Shown piece by piece: positions 34,442-41,398 of a DNA stretch of 64,000 nt (its first letter is position 1; each line of letters opens with the position of its first letter). Location of the stretch: assembly GCA_902786465.1 (NCBI GenBank), contig CADACQ010000013.1:1-64000 (forward strand), read 5' to 3'. The notes beneath the pieces are model-generated. The model worked only from the letters and a program-made list of their open reading frames with translations. It ran no database searches and was not told the origin of the DNA. Origin of the DNA: an uncultured Eubacteriales bacterium (GTDB taxonomy: Bacteria; Bacillota; Clostridia; Christensenellales; CAG-138). The translations under genes were made by a program, and so were the position numbers.

Positions 34442-34871
34442 CGAACGCTGGATACTGGAAGCCCTGAAGGAGGCCCGTGCCGCCTTGCAGGAGGACGAGG
34501 TGCCCGTAGGCGCCGTCGTCGTCAAGGACGGCGAGATCGTGGCCCGGGCCCACAACCTGTCCCGGCAGCAGAACGATCCCACCCTCCACGCGGAGGTCCT
34601 GGCCCTTCGCGAAGCTCAAAAACAGCTTGGGTCCCTCACCGGCTGCACCCTCTATGTGACCATGGAGCCCTGCGCCATGTGCGCCGGAGCCATGGTGCTG
34701 CTGAAGCTCCCCCGGCTGGTCTTCGGGGCCTTCGATCCAAGCTGCGGTTGCACCGGCTCCCGGGTGGATCTGACGGACCACTGGTTCTATCACTCCGTGG
34801 AGACCTGGGGCGGCGTCCTCGAAGGGGACTGCGCCGCCCTGCTGACGGAATTCTTTCAAAGAAAGCGTTGA
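34431..34871 (+). CDS. tadA: tRNA-specific adenosine deaminase TadA
   Basis: A 146-residue deaminase that converts A34 to inosine in tRNA-Arg(ACG). The zinc site is PTLHAEVLAL (H-A-E) plus MEPCAMCAGAM (P-C-x-x-C). FGAFDPSCGCTGS matches TadA rather than cytosine deaminases. The start is GTG at 34431 with GGAGGAGG 9 nt upstream, inside the truA end; the ATG at 34438 is in another frame. A tRNA-Ser promoter begins at the stop codon, so the operon ends here without an obvious terminator. Confidence 0.94.
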   Translation: MNHDERWILEALKEARAALQEDEVPVGAVVVKDGEIVARAHNLSRQQNDPTLHAEVLALREAQKQLGSLTGCTLYVTMEPCAMCAGAMVLLKLPRLVFGAFDPSCGCTGSRVDLTDHWFYHSVETWGGVLEGDCAALLTEFFQRKR

Positions 34872-34896
34872 TTTTTTGTTTTTGATACGGTATACT
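34868..34896 (+). promoter_or_regulatory. sigma-A promoter of tRNA-Ser(CGA)
   Basis: TTGATT (34868-34873), 17 bp, TATACT (34891-34896). The -35 overlaps the tadA stop codon. Confidence 0.75.
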
Positions 34897-34907
34897 ACCC
34901 TCTGCCT

Positions 34908-34996
34908 GGAGACGTATCGAAGTGGTCATAACGGGGCTGACTCGAAATCAGTTTGCGTGAAAGCGCACGTGGGTTCGAATCCCACCGTCTCCGCCA
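34908..34996 (+). tRNA. tRNA-Ser (anticodon CGA)
   Basis: It starts GGAGACGTATCGAAGTGG and closes CGTCTCC, a G discriminator and an encoded CCA. The anticodon arm CTGA-CTCGAAA-TCAG gives anticodon CGA (codon UCG). It has a long variable arm. A strong terminator follows directly. Confidence 0.95.
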
Positions 34997-35031
34997 AAAA
35001 CAAAACCACCCAACCGGGTGGTTTTGTTTTT
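34997..35031 (+). terminator. terminator of tRNA-Ser(CGA)
   Basis: CCACCC and GGGTGG form the core stem (loop AACC), extended by AAAAC/GTTTT pairing, followed by TTTTGTTTTT. It starts at the CCA end. Confidence 0.93.
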
Positions 35032-35044
35032 GGCTATTGGAGAC

Positions 35045-35138
35045 GGTGGATTCGAACGGGTTCGGTAGTGAATGAAGCGCCTGTGGCGCTTCAGAGCCGA
35101 GCCCATGGCCCGCCGCGCACGGCGGGTCGAATCCCACC
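35045..35138 (+). repeat. structured repeat next to tRNA-Ser, intact copy B
   Basis: The second intact copy of the element found at 3446-3538, here on the plus strand downstream of tRNA-Ser(CGA). Helices: outer GGTGGATTCGA (35045-35055) with TCGAATCCCACC (35127-35138, one bulged C); GGGTTCGG (35058-35065) with CCGAGCCC (35097-35104); GAAGCGCC (35074-35081) with GGCGCTTC (35085-35092); CCCGCCG (35109-35115) with CGGCGGG (35120-35126). The GAAGCxCC, CCyGCsx and ATTyGA helices differ from copy A by paired changes. GGAGACGGTGGATTCGAAC at its left edge is the inverted 3' end of the neighbouring tRNA-Ser. Confidence 0.85.
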
Positions 35139-35354
35139 CCAGCTTACACGTACCCCCCTGGGGGCCGCAAGCCACCCGCCTAGTATCTTTCTTTGTTGGA
35201 GTTCAATCAAAACCTTAGGTTTGGAAAATGATACTTTTAATCCAAGTTGTCTTATTATTTCTTTACCGTTATCCACGCACATGATATAATTATGTTTAAG
35301 ATTATGTCTATTCTTGTTTTTGCCTCTATTCTTTTGATTCGGGAGGGAAGAATA

Positions 35355-36758
35355 ATGCCTTATACTGAGATTTCGAGAAAGCCTTATAAGTCGCCCTGCG
35401 CATGCGGTAATGGATTCTTGCGTTTTTATATAATAACAAAAGAAAACGATACTGATTATGTTAAAACTATAGAGAAAAAAACTGAAGTAGAGATCCTATG
35501 CGATTATTGCAAAAACAATTATCATTTCGAATGGTCAGATGATGAATGTGGATTTCTTGTCCCAAATGGTTTAACTTTTCCTCCTAGAATTCCTTATCTT
35601 GATAGTAAATATGATTACACTACAGATGAAAAGTTTATCGGCAACCACGATAAAGGTGTTATTGAGAAAATGATTTCTGATATGACTGCGCCTAAGCATA
35701 GATTTATTCAAGACCTTACATTCGAACCTGCAATTGCTTTTGCAAATAATTGGGCATATAGAACAAAAAAACGCTCTTTAGCGCCAATGGTCAAATATCT
35801 TGAGAAAACTCTATCTAATTATGATGCTATATTCACATCGCGCGCAAATAAAGAACCACATAATATTGAATACAAAAAACAGCATGAAGATAGAATACAG
35901 CGAATTGAACAAGTTAAGAACCAGAGCTATAAAGCAAATTTTGTATTTGATTCAGAACAAGATGAGATTGACCACGCGAAAGCTCGGAAAGAAAGAATTG
36001 CTCATCAATACGATCCTTTTCAAGCTATGGTGACTTATCATAATTCATATAAGGTTGATGCGACTGGACGTTATTGGGACACCCTTCATATTCTAAAATG
36101 CGTTGAACCACGATATTTTGTACAAGAAAGCGCTTATCATCTTTCTATTGTAAAAAGGTATCTATGCAAGTGCACAATATGCAACAAGAAGCTGGTTGTT
36201 ACTTCATCTGATTTTGAAATATTATATGATGAATACGAAGGATACTTTCCTGCAGTTAAGTGTGACTGCCATATAGTATCATCATTTGAGGCAAAAGCAA
36301 TGGATATCCTTAATCGCTTAGGGATTTCATATGCGCGCGAGTACTCATTTGACGATTTAGTTGGTAACAAAGATGTACCGTTACGTTTTGATTTTGCAAT
36401 ATTTGAACCAGATTCACAACATAATAATTCCAGTAAAAAGATTCGACTGCTAATCGAATTGCAAGGCCCACATCATTATACGCGTGGCATATATGATAAA
36501 GATGGTAATTTTATAGAAGATAAAAGAGGAACATCTTTTTCCGCCAGAATTCGACTAAATAAGCAAAAATGCTATGATGGTTTGAAGCAACAATACTGCA
36601 AGGAGCACGAGATCATTTTAGAAACCATAAAACACGATGAAAGCGATTATACTACACTGGAAAAGCGACTGATAGATATTCTGAATCAAAATGGTTTTAA
36701 TTGCAAGCAGGCTGAATTATATATTGACTCGGAAGAAGATTTGTTTGATCTTGATTAG
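35355..36758 (+). CDS. AT-rich gene: zinc-ribbon protein with probable PD-(D/E)XK nuclease domain
   Basis: A 467-residue protein. Its codon use is very AT-rich, unlike all neighbours, so it was probably acquired. The N-terminal zinc ribbon is CACGNGFLRF plus CDYCKNNYHF; a second ribbon is CKCTICNKKLV plus CDC near residue 290-315. The C-terminal 140 residues look like a PD-(D/E)XK nuclease: GISYAREYSFDDL, then LRFDFAIFEP (Asp), then RLLIELQGPHHY (E-x-Q) and a basic helix NKQKCYDGLKQQYCKEH. This arrangement resembles treble-clef/zinc-ribbon nucleases with a terminal D...E-x-Q core often found in phage or defence loci. I chose the ATG at 35355 (MPYTEISRKP) because GGGAGGG lies 7-10 nt upstream. 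There is no integrase or partner gene. Function unknown. Confidence 0.7.
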   Translation: MPYTEISRKPYKSPCACGNGFLRFYIITKENDTDYVKTIEKKTEVEILCDYCKNNYHFEWSDDECGFLVPNGLTFPPRIPYLDSKYDYTTDEKFIGNHDKGVIEKMISDMTAPKHRFIQDLTFEPAIAFANNWAYRTKKRSLAPMVKYLEKTLSNYDAIFTSRANKEPHNIEYKKQHEDRIQRIEQVKNQSYKANFVFDSEQDEIDHAKARKERIAHQYDPFQAMVTYHNSYKVDATGRYWDTLHILKCVEPRYFVQESAYHLSIVKRYLCKCTICNKKLVVTSSDFEILYDEYEGYFPAVKCDCHIVSSFEAKAMDILNRLGISYAREYSFDDLVGNKDVPLRFDFAIFEPDSQHNNSSKKIRLLIELQGPHHYTRGIYDKDGNFIEDKRGTSFSARIRLNKQKCYDGLKQQYCKEHEIILETIKHDESDYTTLEKRLIDILNQNGFNCKQAELYIDSEEDLFDLD

Positions 36759-36769
36759 TTCTTCTCTAC

Positions 36770-36798
36770 TTGACTTTTTCTATCATCCTTTATATACT
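36770..36798 (+). promoter_or_regulatory. sigma-A promoter of the ABC-F gene
   Basis: TTGACT (36770-36775), 17 bp, TATACT (36793-36798). It gives a leader of about 175 nt before the ABC-F start. Confidence 0.75.
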
Positions 36799-36869
36799 TG
36801 AGCCAACAACACAAAGGAGCACTTCATTTAAGGCATGCGCAACTGATCGATTTTGAACGTCACATCATC

Positions 36870-36930
36870 CCTGCGGCACCCGGGTGTCGCTTAGTGTGTG
36901 CGCTCAAAGGATCACGACCGCAGGCTTTTT
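36870..36930 (+). promoter_or_regulatory. candidate transcription attenuator in the ABC-F leader
   Basis: CCTGCGG (36870-36876) can pair with CCGCAGG (36918-36924), which is followed by CTTTTT: a terminator-like stem. The same GCGG also belongs to a competing palindrome GCGGCACCCGGGTGTCGC (36873-36890). A 3-codon frame (ATG at 36835, stop 36844-36846) with AAGG 2 nt upstream precedes it. ABC-F resistance genes are commonly controlled by such leader attenuation. The long 41-nt loop is a weakness. Confidence 0.45.
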
Positions 36931-36978
36931 CTATTCTGCCGGACGTGCTTTTTCTGAGCGCGGAAATGGGAGGCAGAT

Positions 36979-38511
36979 ATGCTGCAAATTCGAAACGTTA
37001 CCATAGTATCTCGAAAGGACGACCGTCTGCTGGCGGACGACCTTTCCTTCACCCTGCACAAGGGCGAGCGAGCGGCCCTCATCGGCGAGGAGGGCAACGG
37101 CAAGTCCACCCTTTTAAAATGGATATACGACCCCAACCTGGTGGAAAGCTACGCCCTGGTCAGGGGTCAGCGGGTCGTGGAGGGCAAGATGGGGTATCTC
37201 CCCCAGGAGCTGCCGCCCGAGGAGAAGGCCCTGCCCGTCTGCGCCTATATGGAGGGGGCCTGCGGGTTCTACGCCCTGTCCCCCAAGGAGATCAACGACG
37301 CAGCGGATCGGCTGGGCCTGTCCCCCGCCCTCTTCGAGGAAGCCCGGCCCATGGACACCCTATCCGGCGGAGAGCGGGTGAAGATCCAGATGGCCGCCCT
37401 CCTCCTGAGCCAATGCGATATCCTGCTGCTGGACGAGCCCTCCAACGACCTGGACATCGAGACCCTGGAATGGCTGTCTGACTTTATGAACGCCTTCCCC
37501 GGGGCCGTGCTCTACATCTCCCACGACGAGGTCCTCTTGGAGGAGACGGCGGACGTGATCATCCACCTGGAGCAGGTGCGCCGAAAGACCATCTGCCGGT
37601 CCACCGTGTCCCGGGAGGGGTATCGGGCGTATATGGAGAAGCGGGCCCGGCAGTTCGCCCATCAGGAACAGCAGGCCCGGTTCGAGCAGGCGGACTTTCG
37701 CAAGAAGAAGGAGCGGTATCTCTCCATCTACAACGCCGTGGAGCACGCCCAGGAAAACATAAGTCGACAAGCTCCTGCTGCCGGCAGACTACTGAAAAAG
37801 AAGATGCATGCGGTGAAGTCCATGGGGCGGCGCCTGGACAAGGAGGAGGAAAGCCTGACCCAGCTCCCCGAAGCGGAGTGGGCCATCCTGCCCAAGTGGG
37901 AGCCGGGCATCGAGCTGAGCCGGGGCAAGGTGGTCCTGGACTTTGTTTTGGACGAGCTGCTGGTAGGCGACCGGCTGTTGTCGAAGGATATCCGGCTCAA
38001 GATCGTGGGGCCGGAAAAGGTGTGTATTTTGGGGCCCAACGGCTGCGGCAAGAGCACGCTGATGGACCGGATCGCCGAGGAGCTCCTGGCCCGCAGGGAC
38101 ATCCGCTGCACCTATATGCCCCAGCGCTACGGGGAGGGCGTGAGCTACAGCATGCGACCCGAGGAATTCCTTGCCCCGGACGGAGACAAGGAGAGCGTGA
38201 CGAAGGCCCGGATCTATCTCGGCAGCATGAAGTACACCACCGACGAGATGAGCCACGCCGTCAGCGACCTTTCGGGGGGCCAGCGGGCCAAGCTCCTGCT
38301 GCTGAAGGCCATCCTGGACAGGAGCAACGTGCTGTTGCTGGACGAGCCCACCCGGAACTTCAGCCCCCTGTCCTGCCCCGCCGTGCGCAAGCTTCTCAGC
38401 GAGTTCCCCGGCTGCATCCTGGCCGTGTCCCACGATCGGAAGTTCATAGAGGAGGTCACTCCCGTCCTCTACACCCTGACGGAAGAGGGCTTGCAGCGGA
38501 TATACAGATAG
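36979..38511 (+). CDS. ABC-F family ATPase (possible ribosome-protection/antibiotic resistance type)
   Basis: A 510-residue soluble protein with two ABC ATPase domains and no membrane segment. Domain 1: Walker A GEEGNGKST, signature LSGGERVKIQ, Walker B ILLLDEPSNDLD. Domain 2: GPNGCGKST, LSGGQRAKLLLL and LLLDEPTRNFSP. Between them (about 200-300) is a charged helical linker (FEQADFRKKKERYLSIYNAVEHAQ), the interdomain arm that reaches the ribosomal peptidyl-transferase centre in ABC-F proteins. The DEPTRNFSP variant is seen in Firmicute ABC-F groups linked to resistance. The drug is not predictable. GGGAGG lies 6 nt before the ATG. The leader may contain an attenuator, and the gene lies next to the AT-rich nuclease gene. 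Confidence 0.88.
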   Translation: MLQIRNVTIVSRKDDRLLADDLSFTLHKGERAALIGEEGNGKSTLLKWIYDPNLVESYALVRGQRVVEGKMGYLPQELPPEEKALPVCAYMEGACGFYALSPKEINDAADRLGLSPALFEEARPMDTLSGGERVKIQMAALLLSQCDILLLDEPSNDLDIETLEWLSDFMNAFPGAVLYISHDEVLLEETADVIIHLEQVRRKTICRSTVSREGYRAYMEKRARQFAHQEQQARFEQADFRKKKERYLSIYNAVEHAQENISRQAPAAGRLLKKKMHAVKSMGRRLDKEEESLTQLPEAEWAILPKWEPGIELSRGKVVLDFVLDELLVGDRLLSKDIRLKIVGPEKVCILGPNGCGKSTLMDRIAEELLARRDIRCTYMPQRYGEGVSYSMRPEEFLAPDGDKESVTKARIYLGSMKYTTDEMSHAVSDLSGGQRAKLLLLKAILDRSNVLLLDEPTRNFSPLSCPAVRKLLSEFPGCILAVSHDRKFIEEVTPVLYTLTEEGLQRIYR

Positions 38512-38517
38512 CAAAAA

Positions 38518-38539
38518 GGAGGCGCCCTTCGACGCCTCC
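38518..38539 (-). terminator. terminator of the alcohol dehydrogenase gene
   Basis: GGAGGCG (38518-38524) pairs with CGCCTCC (38533-38539); on the minus strand TTTTTGC follows. It lies between convergent genes and may also act on the ABC-F transcript. Confidence 0.85.
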
Positions 38540-38554
38540 CGTGCTATTATCCGC

Positions 38555-39736
38555 TTATTTCGCCATGCGGAAGATATTGGCCATGTCCGCCTCGTAGAGG
38601 ACCATGGCGCTGCCCACCTTGCCGCCGGTGGCCAGGGCGCAATTCTTGGCGAGGAGGGCTATCTCCTCCTCGGTGATCTCCTTGCCCAGGAGCTCCCGGA
38701 TGGTCACAGGCATGCCGATGGACCTAAAGTAGTCCTCCATGGCAGCGATGCCCTGCAGTGCCGTTTCCTCGTCGGAAGCGCCCGGGGCCACGCCCATGAC
38801 GTTCACGGCGAACTTTACGAACCGGGGCAGGCAGTTTTTATACACGTACCGAGCCCAGCTGGGCCACACGGCGGTGAGGCCCGCCCCGTGGGTCACTCCG
38901 TAGAGGGCCCCCAGCTCGTGCTCCAGCCGGTGGGAGGCGAAGTCGTTCCCATCGTTCCCGCAGCCGGTGAGACCGTTGTGAGAGAGGCTCCCGGCCCACA
39001 TGATCTCCGCCCGGGCCTGGTAGTTCAGGGGGTCCTTGTGGAGGACGGCGGCGAATTGCATCACAGTCCGCAGGAGCCCCTCGGCCAGGGCGTCCGTGAT
39101 CTCCAGCTTGCTGCCGCTGGTGAAGTACCGCTCCAAGGTGTGCATCAGGATGTCGGAGCAGCCCGCGCAGGTATGATAATCCGGCAGGGTCATGGTGAGC
39201 TCCGGGTCCATGATGGCGAACTTGGGCCGGCACAGGTCGCTGTTGTAACCCCGCTTCTTGTCCTCGTAGGAGATGACGCTGCTGTCGCTCATCTCGCTTC
39301 CCGAGGCGGCGATGGTCAGGATGGTCCCAACGGGGAAGCAGGCCTTGGCCGTGCGGGTGTGCTCGTATAGCTCCTTCACGTCGTATTCCGGCTCCGCGAG
39401 AGCGTAGGCGATGGCCTTGGCCGAGTCGATGACGGACCCGCCGCCCACGGCCAGCAGGAAGTCCACGCCGTTCGCCTTCGCGAGCTCGATCCCCTCGTAC
39501 ACCTTGGAAAGCTGGGGATTGGGCACCACGCCGCCCAACTCCACGTGGAAGACGCCCGCCGCATCCAGGGACGCTTTCACCCGGTCGATGAGGCCCGAGC
39601 GAACAGCACTGCTGCCGCCGTAGTGGATGAGAACCCGGCTGCCGCCGAAGGCGCTGACCAGCTCGCCCGCTTTCTCCTCCGTCTTCCGTCCAAAGACCAC
39701 CTTAGTGGGGGTATAGAGTGTAAAGTCTCCGTTCAT
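38555..39736 (-). CDS. iron-containing alcohol dehydrogenase (butanol dehydrogenase-like)
   Basis: A 393-residue group III NAD(P)H-dependent alcohol dehydrogenase. FTLYTPTKVVFG opens the family. LLAVGGGSVIDSAKAIA is the nucleotide-binding GGGS. The metal ligands lie in CSDILMHTLERYF (Asp, His) and in FASHRLEHELGALYGVTHGAGL (two His). It resembles BdhA/YqhD enzymes that reduce C4 and other aldehydes in fermentation; the actual substrate is not defined. GGGAGG precedes the ATG by 6-7 nt. It has its own promoter and terminator. Confidence 0.92.
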   Translation of the reverse strand: MNGDFTLYTPTKVVFGRKTEEKAGELVSAFGGSRVLIHYGGSSAVRSGLIDRVKASLDAAGVFHVELGGVVPNPQLSKVYEGIELAKANGVDFLLAVGGGSVIDSAKAIAYALAEPEYDVKELYEHTRTAKACFPVGTILTIAASGSEMSDSSVISYEDKKRGYNSDLCRPKFAIMDPELTMTLPDYHTCAGCSDILMHTLERYFTSGSKLEITDALAEGLLRTVMQFAAVLHKDPLNYQARAEIMWAGSLSHNGLTGCGNDGNDFASHRLEHELGALYGVTHGAGLTAVWPSWARYVYKNCLPRFVKFAVNVMGVAPGASDEETALQGIAAMEDYFRSIGMPVTIRELLGKEITEEEIALLAKNCALATGGKVGSAMVLYEADMANIFRMAK

Positions 39737-39764
39737 ATGCTGCCTCCCTTTTCGTATTGAAATA

Positions 39765-39792
39765 AGTATACCTCATACGCGTTCTTTTTCAA
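39765..39792 (-). promoter_or_regulatory. sigma-A promoter of the alcohol dehydrogenase gene
   Basis: On the minus strand, TTGAAA (39792-39787), 16 bp, TATACT (39770-39765). Confidence 0.75.
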
Positions 39793-39886
39793 AGCGTTTT
39801 ATATGCTTAGATCGAAAAAATGTCGACAACACCCCTGCTCCCATCGGTTTCTCGTTCTTTTTTTGTAAGAATCCGAAAAAGAATGC

Positions 39887-39964
39887 TGTACAAATCTTGA
39901 TTGTTCTGTTAAAATAAGGTCGTGCATTTATTTGGTGAAGGATTTGTTCACGCGAGCGTGACAA
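39887..39964 (+). promoter_or_regulatory. promoter and inverted repeat upstream of the BMP operon
   Basis: TGTACA (39887-39892), 17 bp, TAAAAT (39910-39915) is a plausible sigma-A promoter. Downstream, TTGT(T)CACGC-GA-GCGTGACAA (39944-39964) is an inverted repeat with one bulged T that could be an operator or leader hairpin. A second small hairpin (AGACC-ATA-GGTCT) lies near 39980-40000. The surrounding 39737-40030 stretch is AT-rich and has no gene. No purine riboswitch core was recognised. Confidence 0.5.
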
Positions 39965-40030
39965 TATCTTAACAGGATTGTAAGACCATAGGTCTGCAAT
40001 AAAACCTACAAAATAGGAGGAAGTATCTTA

Positions 40031-41230
40031 ATGAAACGCTTTTTGGCAATCATGATGTGTCTGGTGATGGTTCTCGCCATCGTTGGCTGCAAGGGCACCA
40101 AGCCCGCCGAGGAGCCCGCAAAGAAGGTCAAGGTAGGCTTTATCTGCCTGCATGACGAGCAGTCCACCTACGACCTGAACTTCATCAACGCCGCCAAGGC
40201 TGCCTGCGAGAAGCTGGGTGTCGAGATGGTTCTGAAGACCGGCATCAACGAGGACAACAGCTGCTACGAGACTGCTGCCGATATGGCCAGCTCCGGCTGC
40301 ATCGCCGTCTTCGCCGACAGCTTCGGCCATGAGGATTACATGATCCAGGCCGCCAAGGAGTTCCCCAACGTACAGTTCTGCCACTCCACCGGCACCAAGG
40401 CCCACACCGAGAATCTGGCCAACTATCACAACGCCTTTGCGGCCATCTATGAGGGCCGTTACCTGGCGGGCGTGGTCGCTGGTCTGAAGCTCAACGAGAT
40501 GATCGAAGCCGGCAAGTTCACCGCTGAGGAAGCCAAGGTCGGTTACGTCGGCGCCTTCACCTACGCCGAGGTTATCTCCGGTTACACCTCCTTCTTCCTG
40601 GGCGTCCGGTCCGTGTGCCCCACCGCCACCATGGAGGTCACCTTCACCGGTTCCTGGTACGATCCCACCGCTGAGAAGGAAGGCGCTCAGAAGCTGATCC
40701 AGGGCGGCTGCAAGCTCATCAGCCAGCACGCCGACTCCCTGGGCGCTCCCTCCGCCTGTGAAGAAGCTGGTATCCCCGACGTGTCCTACAACGGCAGCAC
40801 CAAGGAAGCCGGCCCCAACACCTACCTGATCTCCTCCCGTATCGACTGGGAGCCCTACTATGAGTACGCCATCACCGCGGCCATGAACGGCAAGCCCATC
40901 GACACCGACTGGACCGGCACCATCGCCACCGGCTCCGTGAAGCTCACCGAGCTTAACGAGGGCGTCGTGGCCGCCGGCACCAAGGAGAAGCTGGAAGAGG
41001 TCCAGAAGGCCCTCGAAGCCGGCACCCTCCATGTGTTCGACACCGCCACCTTCACCAAGGACGGCGCGCCCCTGACCAGCTACCTGGCCGATGTGGACAC
41101 CGACGCGGCGTTCACTCCCGACACCGAGGTCATCAAGGACGGCTACTTCCATGAGTCCGAGTACCGCAGCGCTCCTTACTTCGACGTCCAGATCGACGGC
41201 ATCACGCTGCTGGATGTGAACTTCGGTTAA
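40031..41230 (+). CDS. BMP-family (PnrA-like) substrate-binding lipoprotein
   Basis: A 399-residue lipoprotein binding subunit of a nucleoside-type ABC importer. The signal peptide ends LVMVLAIVGC with Cys20 as lipid anchor, followed by a Lys/Pro/Glu linker. The periplasmic-binding fold starts KVKVGFICLHDEQSTYDLNF. NYHNAFAAIYEGRYLAGVVAG and KVGYVGAFTYAEVISGYTSFFLGVRSV are typical BMP blocks, as is WYDPTAEKEGAQKLIQGGCKLISQHADS. BMP proteins such as PnrA bind purine nucleosides. AGGAGG lies about 10 nt upstream of the ATG. A terminator follows, which would leave the binding protein more abundant than the downstream ABC parts. Confidence 0.94.
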   Translation: MKRFLAIMMCLVMVLAIVGCKGTKPAEEPAKKVKVGFICLHDEQSTYDLNFINAAKAACEKLGVEMVLKTGINEDNSCYETAADMASSGCIAVFADSFGHEDYMIQAAKEFPNVQFCHSTGTKAHTENLANYHNAFAAIYEGRYLAGVVAGLKLNEMIEAGKFTAEEAKVGYVGAFTYAEVISGYTSFFLGVRSVCPTATMEVTFTGSWYDPTAEKEGAQKLIQGGCKLISQHADSLGAPSACEEAGIPDVSYNGSTKEAGPNTYLISSRIDWEPYYEYAITAAMNGKPIDTDWTGTIATGSVKLTELNEGVVAAGTKEKLEEVQKALEAGTLHVFDTATFTKDGAPLTSYLADVDTDAAFTPDTEVIKDGYFHESEYRSAPYFDVQIDGITLLDVNFG

Positions 41231-41248
41231 TCCTCAATCTGCTCCCGA

Positions 41249-41277
41249 CAGGCCGCACCTCGTGCGGCCTGTTTTTT
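41249..41277 (+). terminator. intra-operon terminator after the BMP gene
   Basis: CAGGCCGCAC and GTGCGGCCTG form a 10-bp stem, followed by TTTTTT. It lies between the binding-protein gene and the ATPase gene. Confidence 0.9.
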
Positions 41278-41313
41278 GATCCAAAAAGTTTTTTTGACGA
41301 CCCGCATTTTTGA

Positions 41314-41342
41314 TTTACAACCTGGTTTACGTATGATAAAAT
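41314..41342 (+). promoter_or_regulatory. internal sigma-A promoter before the ATPase gene
   Basis: TTTACA (41314-41319), 17 bp, TAAAAT (41337-41342), allowing ATPase and permease transcription independent of the BMP gene. Confidence 0.6.
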
Positions 41343-41398
41343 GTTAAATAATCGAGTTTTAGATATATTTTGACGCTCGGTGGAAAGGATGCTCTGCC

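Noticed and set aside
34876-35289. ORFs on both strands over tRNA-Ser(CGA) and the repeat
   Set aside because: They translate tRNA, terminator and repeat sequence; no ribosome binding site.
34908-36780. Integrated prophage or genomic island with att sites at tRNA-Ser
   Set aside because: No integrase, no direct repeat of the tRNA 3' end at the far side and no phage genes; only one AT-rich gene is present.
39793-40030. Purine riboswitch before the BMP operon
   Set aside because: The conserved three-helix core sequence is not present; only small hairpins are seen.
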